In this document: positions 17,280 to 25,840 of the stretch, piece after piece | How the letters are laid out: the number at the start of each line of letters is the position of its first letter | Numbering within the stretch: the stretch's first letter is position 1 | The notes under the pieces: generated by a model | Seen by the model: only the letters and a program-made list of their open reading frames with translations | Told to the model about the DNA's origin: nothing | The model's database searches: none | Source: RU20A sp042610495 | Lineage (GTDB): Bacteria > Pseudomonadota > Alphaproteobacteria > Rhizobiales > Rhizobiaceae | Direction: 5' to 3' | DNA length: 64,000 bases | Assembly: GCF_042610495.1 (NCBI RefSeq) | Contig: NZ_JBHGAP010000006.1 | Span: forward strand, 158,239 to 222,238 | Made by a program: the position numbers and the translations under genes

Positions 17280-18554
17280 TCACTGGAACCGGTCCAGCAT
17301 CCGGTAATACTGCCCCACCAGCGGCAGGAACCAGGGCTTGCCGAAATGGCCGGGCACGGCGGGCCAGGGGTAGTCGCGCATGGGGTTGCGATCCGGCTTC
17401 CCGAGAATGGCGTCGGCGACCGTCATGCCGAGCTGGGTGGAGAGCTGCGCGCCATGGCCGGAATAGCCCATGGCGTACCAGAGACCGTCCTGGAAGCCGG
17501 CGCGCGGGTAGCGGTCGGCCGTCATGTCGACAAGGCCGCCCCAGCAATAGTCGATATCGACGCCGGCGACCTGCGGGAAGATGCGCTCCATGCTGGTGCG
17601 CAGGATTTCGCCGCTCTTTGCGTCCGAGCGCTGGTCTGAGGTCGCCGAAAAGCGGGCGCGGCCGCCGAAGATCAGGCGGTCGTCCGGCGCAAGGCGCCAG
17701 TAGTTGCCGATGTTCATCGTGTTGACGCAGGTGCGGTTGCCGGGCATGACGGATCGCACCTGCGCCTTGGTCAACGGACGCGTGGCGATCAGGAAGCTGC
17801 CGACCGCGATGATGCGGCGGCGGAACCAGGTGAAATTCTTCGTCGTGTAGGCCCCTGTCGCCATGATGACATTGGCGGCGGTGACGCCGCCGCGTGACGT
17901 TTGCAGCGTGTGAACGCCATTCGCCTTGTAATGCCCGGTGACGGTCGTGCCCTCGAAGATCGTCGCGCCATGGCGCGTGGCAGCCTCTGCGAGCCCGACG
18001 ACGTAGCGGCCCATATGTATCATGGCGCTCTTCTTCGACAGCATGGCACCATGGAAGGGCGCGCCGACTTCGCTCTTCAGCTCCTCCGGCGACAGCAGCG
18101 CCGTATCCGGATCGCACTCCCTGTTCAGCGCCTCGAAATTGCGCGCGATCGCCTCGAAATGCTTCGGCTTCGAGGCGAGCTTCAGCTTGCCGGAGCGGCG
18201 GAAGCTGCAGTCGATCCCCTCTTCGGCGATCAGCGTCTCGATCGTGTCGATGGACTGGTCCAGCGCATGATAGAGCGCGATGGCGCGCTCCTTGCCAAGC
18301 TCGGCCTTGGCGCCGAGATAGCTGTGGGCGAGACCGTTGTTGAGGTGCCCGCCATTGCGCCCCGACGCGCCGAAGCCGACGCACTCGGCCTCCAGCACGA
18401 CGACCTTCGCGCCCGCCCGCGCCAGCTGCCGCGCCGCTGCGAGCCCGGTAAAGCCCGCGCCGATGACGGCGACATCGTAATGGCCCTCGACCGGACCTTT
18501 CGCACCCCCTGCAAAGACCGGGGCCGTATCATGCCAGTAGGAGACGAATTTCAT
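17280..18554 (-). CDS. FAD-dependent amine oxidase (PuuB/DAO family)
   Basis: This is a 424-aa DAO-fold flavoprotein resembling gamma-glutamylputrescine oxidase. The ADP-binding motif AVIGAGFTGLAAARQLARAG is near residue 28, then VLEAECVGFGASGRNGGHL, the usual PuuB signature, and a C-terminal GYSGHGAQLSTQLGM. The start at 18554 has AAGG upstream. It would oxidise the free amino end of an (acyl)diamine to the aldehyde with H2O2 release, feeding the ALDH at 13180. It points towards that operon from the other strand. Confidence 0.82.
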   Translation of the reverse strand: MKFVSYWHDTAPVFAGGAKGPVEGHYDVAVIGAGFTGLAAARQLARAGAKVVVLEAECVGFGASGRNGGHLNNGLAHSYLGAKAELGKERAIALYHALDQSIDTIETLIAEEGIDCSFRRSGKLKLASKPKHFEAIARNFEALNRECDPDTALLSPEELKSEVGAPFHGAMLSKKSAMIHMGRYVVGLAEAATRHGATIFEGTTVTGHYKANGVHTLQTSRGGVTAANVIMATGAYTTKNFTWFRRRIIAVGSFLIATRPLTKAQVRSVMPGNRTCVNTMNIGNYWRLAPDDRLIFGGRARFSATSDQRSDAKSGEILRTSMERIFPQVAGVDIDYCWGGLVDMTADRYPRAGFQDGLWYAMGYSGHGAQLSTQLGMTVADAILGKPDRNPMRDYPWPAVPGHFGKPWFLPLVGQYYRMLDRFQ

Positions 18555-18621
18555 CGGCCTTGCCTTTGCTTGGTCTTGTTGGACGCAGGACATGCGACCT
18601 TGTCTGTCTGCCGTTGCGGCT

Positions 18622-18703
18622 CCCCCTCACCCCGCCTGCGCTTGACGCCCGGCGGACTGCTCCCAAACGGGGAGAAGGTGGCTCGAAGGGTCGAATGAGG
18701 GGG
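18622..18703. repeat. Rhizobial intergenic palindromic element (RIME-like)
   Basis: The ends CCCCCTCA (18622-18629) and TGAGGGGG (18696-18703) are inverted repeats around an 82-bp unit with an internal ACGGGGAGAAGGTGG, a wording common to mosaic intergenic repeats of rhizobia. Membership is judged from memory of that pattern only. Confidence 0.45.
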
Positions 18704-18730
18704 CTCTCGCAAGGCTTTACCGTAGCCGGC

Positions 18731-19399
18731 TCAAAGGCCCACGACACCCGGCAGGCCGGAAATGTCGGCGATTTCGGTATAGCCGTAATAGGGGTTGGCC
18801 GGTTCGTGCCCGCGGTTGACCCAGACCTTGTTCCGGATGCCGAGATCGTGGGCCGACATCAGGTCGTAGCGGAAGGAGGAGGAGACATGCAGCATGTCTT
18901 CCGGGCCGCAGCCGAGCATGTCGAGCATGTATTCGAACGCCTTGAAGCGCGGCTTGTAGGCCTGTGCCTGTTCGGCGGTATAGACCTTGTGGAAGGGCGC
19001 GCCGAGCTTTTCGACATTCGACATGATCTGCGAATTCATCGCGTTGGAAAGGATGACCAGCGGAATTTCCTTTGCCACCTTCGCAAGGCCGGCCGGCACG
19101 TCGGCATGCGGGCCCCAGGTCGGCACGCGCTCGTAGACCATCTGGGCGTCTTCATCCTTGAAGGTCACGCCATTGGCCTTGCAGGTGCGCGACAGCGAAT
19201 TGTAGACCACCTCCGCATAGGGCTTCCAGGCGCCCATGATCTCGTCGAAGCGGTAGGCGGAGAAGTTGCGGATGAATTTGTCCATGGCCGCCGCATCGAG
19301 ACGGTCGCCGTAGAGATCGCGGGCAGCCCCCGCCATGTCGAAATTGATCAGCGTGCCGTAGCAGTCGAAGGAGATGTATTTCGGGCGGATGGGGGCCAT
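18731..19399 (-). CDS. HAD-type hydrolase, haloacid dehalogenase type II-like
   Basis: This 222-aa HAD superfamily protein has motif I SFDCYGTLINF (Asp nucleophile), motif II LSNAMNSQI, Lys in the YKPRFKAFEYML segment and motif IV-like SSSFRYDLMSAHDLG. It groups with L-2-haloacid dehalogenases, although many such proteins are phosphatases. The start at 19399 follows GAGGAAG. It lies between the amine oxidase and the second GNAT gene; the physiological substrate is unknown. Confidence 0.78.
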   Translation of the reverse strand: MAPIRPKYISFDCYGTLINFDMAGAARDLYGDRLDAAAMDKFIRNFSAYRFDEIMGAWKPYAEVVYNSLSRTCKANGVTFKDEDAQMVYERVPTWGPHADVPAGLAKVAKEIPLVILSNAMNSQIMSNVEKLGAPFHKVYTAEQAQAYKPRFKAFEYMLDMLGCGPEDMLHVSSSFRYDLMSAHDLGIRNKVWVNRGHEPANPYYGYTEIADISGLPGVVGL

Positions 19400-19508
19400 G
19401 ACGTTCTTCCTCTGGCTTTGACGTTTCGTTGTGCTGATCTTATGCGGTGTGGCCCGGCGTCGGCGGTCCGAATTCACCTGTCCGTGAAGCAGAATGTTTT
19501 TAATGTGG

Positions 19509-19664
19509 CGCCCCGTTTGGCAGACTATTGCACGGGCAAGCCTTCCCGTTTGCCGCTGCGGGAGCCGGCGTCACCGATGATGGCGCCGTCCGCTCCAGGG
19601 CCCGCACGGCCGCAGCATAAGATGCGGCGACATCCCGCCCCTTTGGCGAAAGATAGTGCGCGGG
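19509..19664. promoter_or_regulatory. Imperfect 29-bp direct repeat upstream of the GNAT-aminotransferase-ABC run
   Basis: Two similar segments, 19509-19537 and 19636-19664, share CGCCCC, TTTGGC, TA(T/G)TGC(A/G)C and GGGC in the same order, 127 bp apart, in the 325-bp gap between the HAD gene and GNAT copy 2. They could be operators of the catabolic genes. No coding sequence is supported in the gap. Confidence 0.3.
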
Positions 19665-19724
19665 CCTCGCCATTCAGACGAATAGCTTCCGCATCCTCGC
19701 CGACACTGATCGCAAGGAAAGGGA

Positions 19725-20567
19725 ATGGCCATGCACACCCAGATCGATCTCGTTGCCTTCGGGCCTGAACATATTGACGGCGCGGTCGCCCTGTCGCAGG
19801 CCGAAAGCTGGCCGCACCGGCGCGAGGACTGGATGCTGGCCCAGCATCTCAGCGCTGGCGTCGTTGCGACCGATGCGGATGGCCGCGTGACCGGAACGAC
19901 GCTGGTTACCCCCTATGGCGAGGATTGCGCCACGATCAACATGGTCATCGTCGACAGGTCGATGCGCGGGCTTGGCCTTGGCCGCAAGCTGATGGAGCGC
20001 GCCTTCGCGCTGGCCGGCGAGCGCCCGCTGAGGCTCGTCGCCACGAAGGAGGGCCTGCCGCTTTACGAAAAGCTCGGCTTCGTGGCGAGCGGCGAGATCC
20101 GCCAGCACCAGGGCGCGGTTCGCCCGCTTGAGCGTCCCGAGGGCGTCGAGGCGATGCGGGCCGGCGATCTCGATGCGCTGAAGGCGCTGGACCGCGAAGC
20201 CTATGGCGCCGACCGCTCCGCGCTGATCGATGCGCTGGTCGAGCGCGGTTCGATCGCCGTGGTGCGCAAGGGTGCCGCCATTGAGGCCTGGGCTGCGATC
20301 CGCGCCTTCGGCCGGGGCGAGGTCATCGGCCCGGTGATCGCGCCGGATGCCAGAACCGCCTGCGCGCTCATTGCCTATCACGCCGCCACCCGCCCCGGCG
20401 CGTTCCTGCGCGTCGATACCGGCAGCGAAACGGGCCTTTCGCCTTGGCTCGCCGACATCGGCCTCGCCCATGTCGGCGGCGGCATCGCCATGCGCAAGCC
20501 GGAGCGGGCAAACGCCGAACAGGCGCGCCGCAAGGTCTATGCGCTCGCCAACCAGGCGCTCGGCTGA
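19725..20567 (+). CDS. Two-domain GNAT acetyltransferase (YitH-like), copy 2
   Basis: This is a 280-aa paralogue of the protein at 9416-10318. The acetyl-CoA loop is visible as VDRSMRGLGLGRKLMERAFAL near residues 82-102, followed by the second domain with GRGEVIGPVIAPDARTACAL, and the end NQALG. The ATG at 19725 has AAGGAAAGGG upstream. It opens a probable operon with the class III aminotransferase, 39 nt on, and the ABC importer. Substrate acetylation on entry into the pathway is the inferred job. Confidence 0.78.
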   Translation: MAMHTQIDLVAFGPEHIDGAVALSQAESWPHRREDWMLAQHLSAGVVATDADGRVTGTTLVTPYGEDCATINMVIVDRSMRGLGLGRKLMERAFALAGERPLRLVATKEGLPLYEKLGFVASGEIRQHQGAVRPLERPEGVEAMRAGDLDALKALDREAYGADRSALIDALVERGSIAVVRKGAAIEAWAAIRAFGRGEVIGPVIAPDARTACALIAYHAATRPGAFLRVDTGSETGLSPWLADIGLAHVGGGIAMRKPERANAEQARRKVYALANQALG

Positions 20568-20606
20568 CCCCGCGCCCGTCCACGACTGTCCATCCGGAGA
20601 CCGACC

Positions 20607-21980
20607 ATGCTCGCCAATTCCCTGATCGAACTCGATCGCGCCCACCTGATCCACCCCGTCGCCTCCTATCGTGGCCATGAGCGGCAGGGCGTGCGCGTGC
20701 TCAAATCCGCCGCCGGCGCCCGGGTCACCGAGGCCAACGGCCACCAGCTGGTCGATGGCTTTGCCGGCCTGTGGTGCGTCAATGCCGGCTACGGACATGA
20801 CAGCATCATCGAGGCGGCCACCAGGCAATTGCGCGAACTGCCCTATGCGACAGGCTATTTCGACCTCGGCTCCGAACCGGCGATCCGGCTGGCCGCGGAA
20901 CTGGCCGAACGCGCGCCGGGCGATCTGAACCGCGTCTATTTCACCCTCGGCGGCTCGGATGCGGTGGATTCCACCATCCGTTTCGTGCGCTACTACTGGA
21001 ATGCCAAGGGCCAGCCGCAGCGCGACCAGTTCATCTCCATCCAGCAGGGCTATCACGGCTCCTCCACCGTCGGCGCCGGGCTGACCGCCCTTCCCGCCTT
21101 CCATGCCGGCTTCGGCCTGCCCTTCGACTGGCAGCACAAGATCCCCTCGCCCTATCCCTACCGCAACCCGGTCGGGCAGGACGACGCGGCGATCACCGCC
21201 GCTTCGCTGGCCAGCCTGAAGGCGAAGATCGAGGAGATCGGCCCGGATCGCGTGGCAGCATTTTATGCCGAACCGATCCAGGGTTCGGGCGGCGTCATCG
21301 TGCCGCCCAGGGGCTGGATCAGGGCCATGCGCGAACTCTGCAAGAGCTACGGCATTCTCTTCATCGCCGACGAGGTCATCACCGGCTTCGGCCGCACCGG
21401 CCCGCTCTTTGCCTCAACCGACGAAGGCATCGTGCCGGACATGCTGACGGTCGCCAAGGGGCTGACCTCCGGCTACGTGCCGATGGGCGCGGTGCTGATG
21501 GCCGATCACGTCTACGACGTGATTGCCGATGGCGCGGGCGAAGCGGCCGTCGGCCACGGCTTCACCTATTCGGCCCACCCGGTCAGCGCGGCCGTCGGCC
21601 TTGCCGTGCTCGATCTCTACGAGGGCGGCCTGCTCGACAACGGGCGCAAGGCCGGCGCGCGGCTGCTGGAGGGGCTGAACAGCCTCGCCGACCACCCGCT
21701 GGTCGGCGACATCAGGGGCCGGGGCATGCTCTACGGCGTGGAACTGGTGACCGACAAGGCGAAGAAGACGCCGCTTCCGGCCGCCAGCCAGCCGGCCCGC
21801 CGCATTTTCGACCGCGCCTGGGACAATGGCCTCGTCATCCGCGCCTTTCCGCAGGGCGTGCTCGGCTATGCCCCGCCGCTGTGCTGCACGGATGACGACA
21901 TCGACGCCATCGTCGCCTGCACCCGCAAGACGCTCGACCAAACCCTCGAGGATGCCGACATCCGCAAGGCCATGGCCTGA
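20607..21980 (+). CDS. Class III PLP aminotransferase (omega-amino acid:pyruvate/GABA type)
   Basis: This 457-aa enzyme has the class III core: GFAGLWCVNAGYGHD near the N-terminus, FYAEPIQGSGGVIVPP, FIADEVITGFGRTG with the PLP-binding Asp, and the Schiff-base Lys in VAKGLTSGYVPMGAV near residue 286. It resembles SpuC/taurine-pyruvate-type transaminases acting on terminal amino groups. It would turn GABA, or a similar omega-amino acid, into the semialdehyde for GabD at 15714. It sits 39 nt after GNAT copy 2. Confidence 0.87.
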   Translation: MLANSLIELDRAHLIHPVASYRGHERQGVRVLKSAAGARVTEANGHQLVDGFAGLWCVNAGYGHDSIIEAATRQLRELPYATGYFDLGSEPAIRLAAELAERAPGDLNRVYFTLGGSDAVDSTIRFVRYYWNAKGQPQRDQFISIQQGYHGSSTVGAGLTALPAFHAGFGLPFDWQHKIPSPYPYRNPVGQDDAAITAASLASLKAKIEEIGPDRVAAFYAEPIQGSGGVIVPPRGWIRAMRELCKSYGILFIADEVITGFGRTGPLFASTDEGIVPDMLTVAKGLTSGYVPMGAVLMADHVYDVIADGAGEAAVGHGFTYSAHPVSAAVGLAVLDLYEGGLLDNGRKAGARLLEGLNSLADHPLVGDIRGRGMLYGVELVTDKAKKTPLPAASQPARRIFDRAWDNGLVIRAFPQGVLGYAPPLCCTDDDIDAIVACTRKTLDQTLEDADIRKAMA

Positions 21981-21994
21981 GAGCCGAGGAAGAC

Positions 21995-22028
21995 CCCCGG
22001 CGGGGCGATCGACGATATACCGCCGGGG
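21995..22028 (+). other. Stem-loop in the leader of the ABC operon
   Basis: CCCCGGCGG (21995-22003) pairs with CCGCCGGGG (22020-22028) across a 16-nt loop, 15 nt after the aminotransferase stop. There is no T-run. It may reduce read-through or protect mRNA ends. Confidence 0.35.
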
Positions 22029-22250
22029 CAAGCAAGTTCGCAATTTTATGCTGCCGCTGCCGGCCAATTCGAATGATACGCCCCGGCAGACCTGCAAGAC
22101 TGTTTAAGGGAAGACGCAAGGAAGCCGGAAGACGTCGCAAACGAACCGAATGCGCCGTCAGGGCCGGACGCCACAAGCAAGACATCCACCCAATCCCGGA
22201 AAAGTCCGCACAAGACGGACGGCCGATCCAACCAGATAAAGGGGAATGAC

Positions 22251-23852
22251 ATGACCGACACCATCACCAACTGGACGCGCCGCGATGACGCCCGCGTCGA
22301 AGATGCCATCCGCCGTGGCGCCTCGCGCCGCGATCTCCTGAAGATGATGCTGGCCAGCGGCGTCGCGCTGTCTGCCGGCGGCGCCCTGTTCGGCCGCGCC
22401 GAGCGCGCCGTCGCGGCAACGCCGGTCTCCGGCGGCCACCTGAAGGTTGCCGGGCTTTCCTCCTCCAACGCCGATACGCTCGACCCGGCGAAGGCATCGG
22501 CTGCGACCGACTATGTCCGTTGCTGCTCGCTCTATAACCGCCTGACCTTCATCGACACCACCGGCACGCCGCAGATGGAGCTTGCCGAAAAGCTCGACAC
22601 CAAGGACGCCAAGACCTGGACCGTGACGCTGCGCAAGGGTGTGAACTTCCATGACGGCAAGGCGCTGACCGCGGCCGACGTGGTCTACTCGCTGAAGCGC
22701 CACCTCGATCCGGCCGTCGGCTCCAAGGTCGCCAAGATCGCCGCCCAGATCTCGGATGTGAAGGCCATCGACCCGACCACGGTCGAGATCGTCCTGAAGG
22801 CCGCCAATGCCGACGTGCCCTTCATCCTGGCGCTGCACCACTTCATGATCGTGCAGGACGGCACCACCGATTTCTCCAAGGGCGTGGGCACGGGCGCCTT
22901 CGTTCTGGAAACCTTCGAGCCGGGCGTGCGCTCGGTCGTCAAGAAGAACACCAACTACTGGAAGCCGGGCCTGCCGCATCTCGACAGCTTCGAATTCTTC
23001 GCCATCAGCGAGGACAATGCCCGCGTCAACGCGCTGCTGGCCGGCGACATTCACTATGCCTACGCGATCAATCCGCGCTCGGCCAAGCTTGTCGAGGCCC
23101 AGTCCGGCTTCGAGATCTCCAAGTCGACGTCCGGCAACTACACCAACCTCAACATCCGCCTGGACTCCAACAAGGCCGATTTCGTCAAGGGCATGAAGCA
23201 CCTCGTCGATCGCGAGCAGATCGTGACCGCCGCCCTGCGCGGTTTCGGCGAAGTCGGCAACGACCAGCCGATCTCCAAGGCCAATGTCTTCCACAATCCG
23301 GACCTGAAGCCGGCGGCCTTCGATCCGGACAAGGCAAAGCACTATTTCGAAAAGGCCGGCGTTCTCGGCCAGTCGATCCCGGTCATCGCCTCCGAAGCCG
23401 CCAACAATTCCATCGACATGGCGATGATCATGCAGGCCGCCGGCGCCGATATCGGCCTGACGCTGGATGTGCAGCGCGTGCCCTCCGACGGCTACTGGGA
23501 CAAGTACTGGCTGAAGGCGCCGATCCATTTCGGCAACATCAACCCGCGCCCGACGCCGGACATCTACTTCTCGCTGCTCTACTCGTCCGACGCGCCCTGG
23601 AACGAAAGCCAGTACAAGTCGCCGAAGTTCGACTCCATGCTGCTGGAAGCCCGCGGCATGCTCGACGAGGCCAAGCGCCACGAGATCTACAACGAGATGC
23701 AGACCATGATCGCCGACGAAGCCGGCACGATCATTCCGGCCTACATCACGAATGCGGATGCGCGTTCCTCCAAGGTCAAGGGCCTGGAAAGCAACCCGCT
23801 CGGCGGCATGATGGGCTTTGCGCTCGCCGAATATGTCTGGCTCGAAGCCTGA
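22251..23852 (+). CDS. ABC transporter substrate-binding protein, Dpp/Opp family (SBP_bac_5)
   Basis: This 533-aa periplasmic receptor has a Tat signal: the twin-arginine SRRDLLKMMLASGVALSAGG at residues 26-45 precedes a cleavage region AERAVAA. The mature part shows the family-5 pattern, LAEKLDTKDAKTWTVTLRKG, FHDGKALTAADVVYSLKRH, and FSKGVGTGAFVLETF. It should bind a peptide-like or acylated amine ligand. The long leader (21981-22250) and the stable hairpin after the gene fit higher expression of the binding protein than of its permeases. Confidence 0.87.
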   Translation: MTDTITNWTRRDDARVEDAIRRGASRRDLLKMMLASGVALSAGGALFGRAERAVAATPVSGGHLKVAGLSSSNADTLDPAKASAATDYVRCCSLYNRLTFIDTTGTPQMELAEKLDTKDAKTWTVTLRKGVNFHDGKALTAADVVYSLKRHLDPAVGSKVAKIAAQISDVKAIDPTTVEIVLKAANADVPFILALHHFMIVQDGTTDFSKGVGTGAFVLETFEPGVRSVVKKNTNYWKPGLPHLDSFEFFAISEDNARVNALLAGDIHYAYAINPRSAKLVEAQSGFEISKSTSGNYTNLNIRLDSNKADFVKGMKHLVDREQIVTAALRGFGEVGNDQPISKANVFHNPDLKPAAFDPDKAKHYFEKAGVLGQSIPVIASEAANNSIDMAMIMQAAGADIGLTLDVQRVPSDGYWDKYWLKAPIHFGNINPRPTPDIYFSLLYSSDAPWNESQYKSPKFDSMLLEARGMLDEAKRHEIYNEMQTMIADEAGTIIPAYITNADARSSKVKGLESNPLGGMMGFALAEYVWLEA

Positions 23853-23865
23853 CCGGCAGGAAACC

Positions 23866-23893
23866 GTCCGGGAGGCCTGATGGCCTTCCGGAC
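23866..23893 (+). other. Stable intra-operon stem-loop after the binding-protein gene
   Basis: GTCCGGGAGGCC (23866-23877) and GGCCTTCCGGAC (23882-23893) form a 12-bp stem with one wobble and a TGAT loop, 13 nt after the stop. Further down, a GC palindrome near 23950 is followed by CTTTTTT at about 23970. Both could stabilise the upstream mRNA and cut transcription into the permeases. Confidence 0.55.
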
Positions 23894-24040
23894 CCGATTG
23901 CCGTCCGATCCCCCTTTGCATCCGCCAGGCCATGCGGCGAGACAATCGCCGGCCGGCGGCGGACGGCCCTTTTTTCAATGCCCATTTGATGGAAAAGTGG
24001 TGTGGTTGCCGGGAAGTGACCGTGCGGCTGGAGGTCTGAC

Positions 24041-24991
24041 ATGAATTCGGAAATCGCCGGCATGATCGCCAGACGGCTCGTGATTGCCGTGATCACGCTG
24101 CTCATCGTCTCCTTCGCCGTCTTCTTCGCCACGAGCATGCTGCCGGGCGATACGGCCACCATCCTGCTCGGCCAGGCGGCCACGCCCGAGGCCGTGGCCG
24201 GCCTGCGCCAGGCCATGCATCTCGACGAGCCGGCCGTGTGGCGCTTCCTGCTCTGGATCGCCGGGCTCGTGACGGGCGATCTCGGCACCTCCTATGCCAA
24301 CAACATGCCGATCGCGACGCTGATCGCCGGCCGCTTCGTCAACACGATGGAGCTTGCCGCGATCACGGCCCTCATCGCCGTGCCCTTCGCGCTGACCCTT
24401 GGCATCACCTCCGCCGTCCTGCGCGGCTCGCTCTACGACCGCATCGTCACGGTGCTGACCATCGGCGTCATTTCCGTGCCGGAATTCATGGTCGCCTCCA
24501 CCGCCGTGCTCATCTTCGCCGTCTATCTGAAATGGCTGCCGGCGATTTCCTTCGTCAACGAGGTGCATTCGCTCTCCGACATGCTGCGCATGTATGCGAT
24601 GCCCGTGGTGACGCTGACCTTCGTCGTCTCGGCCCAGATCATCCGAATGACGCGGGCCGCCGTGATCGAGACGCTGACGACGCCCTATGTCGAGATGGCG
24701 CTGCTGAAGGGCGCGTCGCGCAGCCGCATCGTGCTGCGCCATGCGCTGCCCAATGCGCTGGGGCCGATCGTCAACGCGCTGGCGCTGTCGCTCTCCTATC
24801 TCATCGGCGGCGTCATCATCATCGAGACGATCTTCAACTATCCCGGCATCGCCAAGCTCATGGTCGATGCGGTCGCCACCCGCGATCTGCCGCTGATCCA
24901 GACCTGCGCGGTGATCTTCTGCGCCGGCTACCTGATCCTGATCACGATCGCCGACATCATCGCCATCATCTCCAATCCGAGGCTCCGCTGA
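24041..24991 (+). CDS. ABC transporter permease (DppB-type)
   Basis: This is a 316-aa inner-membrane permease with six predicted segments. The N-terminal block RRLVIAVITLLIVSFAVFF and MLPGD is typical of DppB/OppB, and the EAA loop appears as EMALLKGASRSRIVLRHALPNA near residues 225-245. It pairs with the DppC-type gene, which starts in its stop codon (TGATG at 24989). It forms one half of the membrane channel fed by the protein at 22251. Confidence 0.88.
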   Translation: MNSEIAGMIARRLVIAVITLLIVSFAVFFATSMLPGDTATILLGQAATPEAVAGLRQAMHLDEPAVWRFLLWIAGLVTGDLGTSYANNMPIATLIAGRFVNTMELAAITALIAVPFALTLGITSAVLRGSLYDRIVTVLTIGVISVPEFMVASTAVLIFAVYLKWLPAISFVNEVHSLSDMLRMYAMPVVTLTFVVSAQIIRMTRAAVIETLTTPYVEMALLKGASRSRIVLRHALPNALGPIVNALALSLSYLIGGVIIIETIFNYPGIAKLMVDAVATRDLPLIQTCAVIFCAGYLILITIADIIAIISNPRLR

Positions 24992-25839
24992 TGACGCACA
25001 GCACTTCGTCCGTCTCCGCCGGCCTGTTCGGCTACTCCGTCAGTCCCGTCGGCGTCATCGCCTTCGTCGTCATCCTGTTCTGGGCGATCGTGGCGATCTT
25101 CGCGCCGCAGCTGACGCCCTACCCGGTCGGCAAGATCGTCGATCTTGACTATTTCGGGCCGATGAGCGCGAAATTCTGGCTGGGATCGGATTATCTCGGC
25201 CGGGACGTGCTGTCGCGCATCATCTTCGGCGCGCGCTACACGCTCGGCATCGCGCTGGCCGGGGTGCTGATCGCCTCATCCGCTGGGGTCATTCTCGGCA
25301 TGTCGGCGGCCGTCATCGGCGGCTGGTTCGATACGGCGCTGAGCCGCTTCATGGATGCGATGATCTCCATTCCGAGCAAGCTGTTCGGCCTGGTCGTGGT
25401 CGCCGCGGTCGGCTCCTCGCTTCCCTCCCTCATCCTGACGCTCGCCTTCATCTACACGCCCGGCTCCTATCGCTTCGCCCGGGCGCTGGCCGTCAACGTC
25501 AACACGATGGACTTCATCACGGTGGCGCGCATTCGCGGCGAAAACACGCTCTATCTCGCCGTGTCGGAAATCCTGCCGAACATCATCCGCCCGGTGCTGG
25601 CCGATTTCGGCATCCGCTTCGTCTTCATCGTTCTGCTTCTCTCCGGCCTGTCCTTCCTGGGGCTCGGCGTGCAGCCGCCGCTCGCCGACTGGGGCGCGCT
25701 GGTGCACGAAAACATTCAAGGCCTGTCCTTCGGCTCGGCCGCCGTCATCGCGCCGTCGATCGCGATCGCCAGCCTGACGATCAGCGTCAACCTGCTGATC
25801 GACAATCTTCCCCGCAAGATCCGCGACCGGAGCGCCTGA
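24991..25839 (+). CDS. ABC transporter permease (DppC-type)
   Basis: This is a 282-aa permease. It has the extracytoplasmic WLGSDYLGRDVLSRIIFGAR signature of DppC/OppC and the EAA loop ITVARIRGENTLYLAVSEILPN. It overlaps the DppB-type gene by one base and is followed after one base by the ATPase gene, so the three are co-translated. Together with DppB-type it makes the import pore. Confidence 0.88.
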   Translation: MTHSTSSVSAGLFGYSVSPVGVIAFVVILFWAIVAIFAPQLTPYPVGKIVDLDYFGPMSAKFWLGSDYLGRDVLSRIIFGARYTLGIALAGVLIASSAGVILGMSAAVIGGWFDTALSRFMDAMISIPSKLFGLVVVAAVGSSLPSLILTLAFIYTPGSYRFARALAVNVNTMDFITVARIRGENTLYLAVSEILPNIIRPVLADFGIRFVFIVLLLSGLSFLGLGVQPPLADWGALVHENIQGLSFGSAAVIAPSIAIASLTISVNLLIDNLPRKIRDRSA

Positions 25840-25840
25840 C

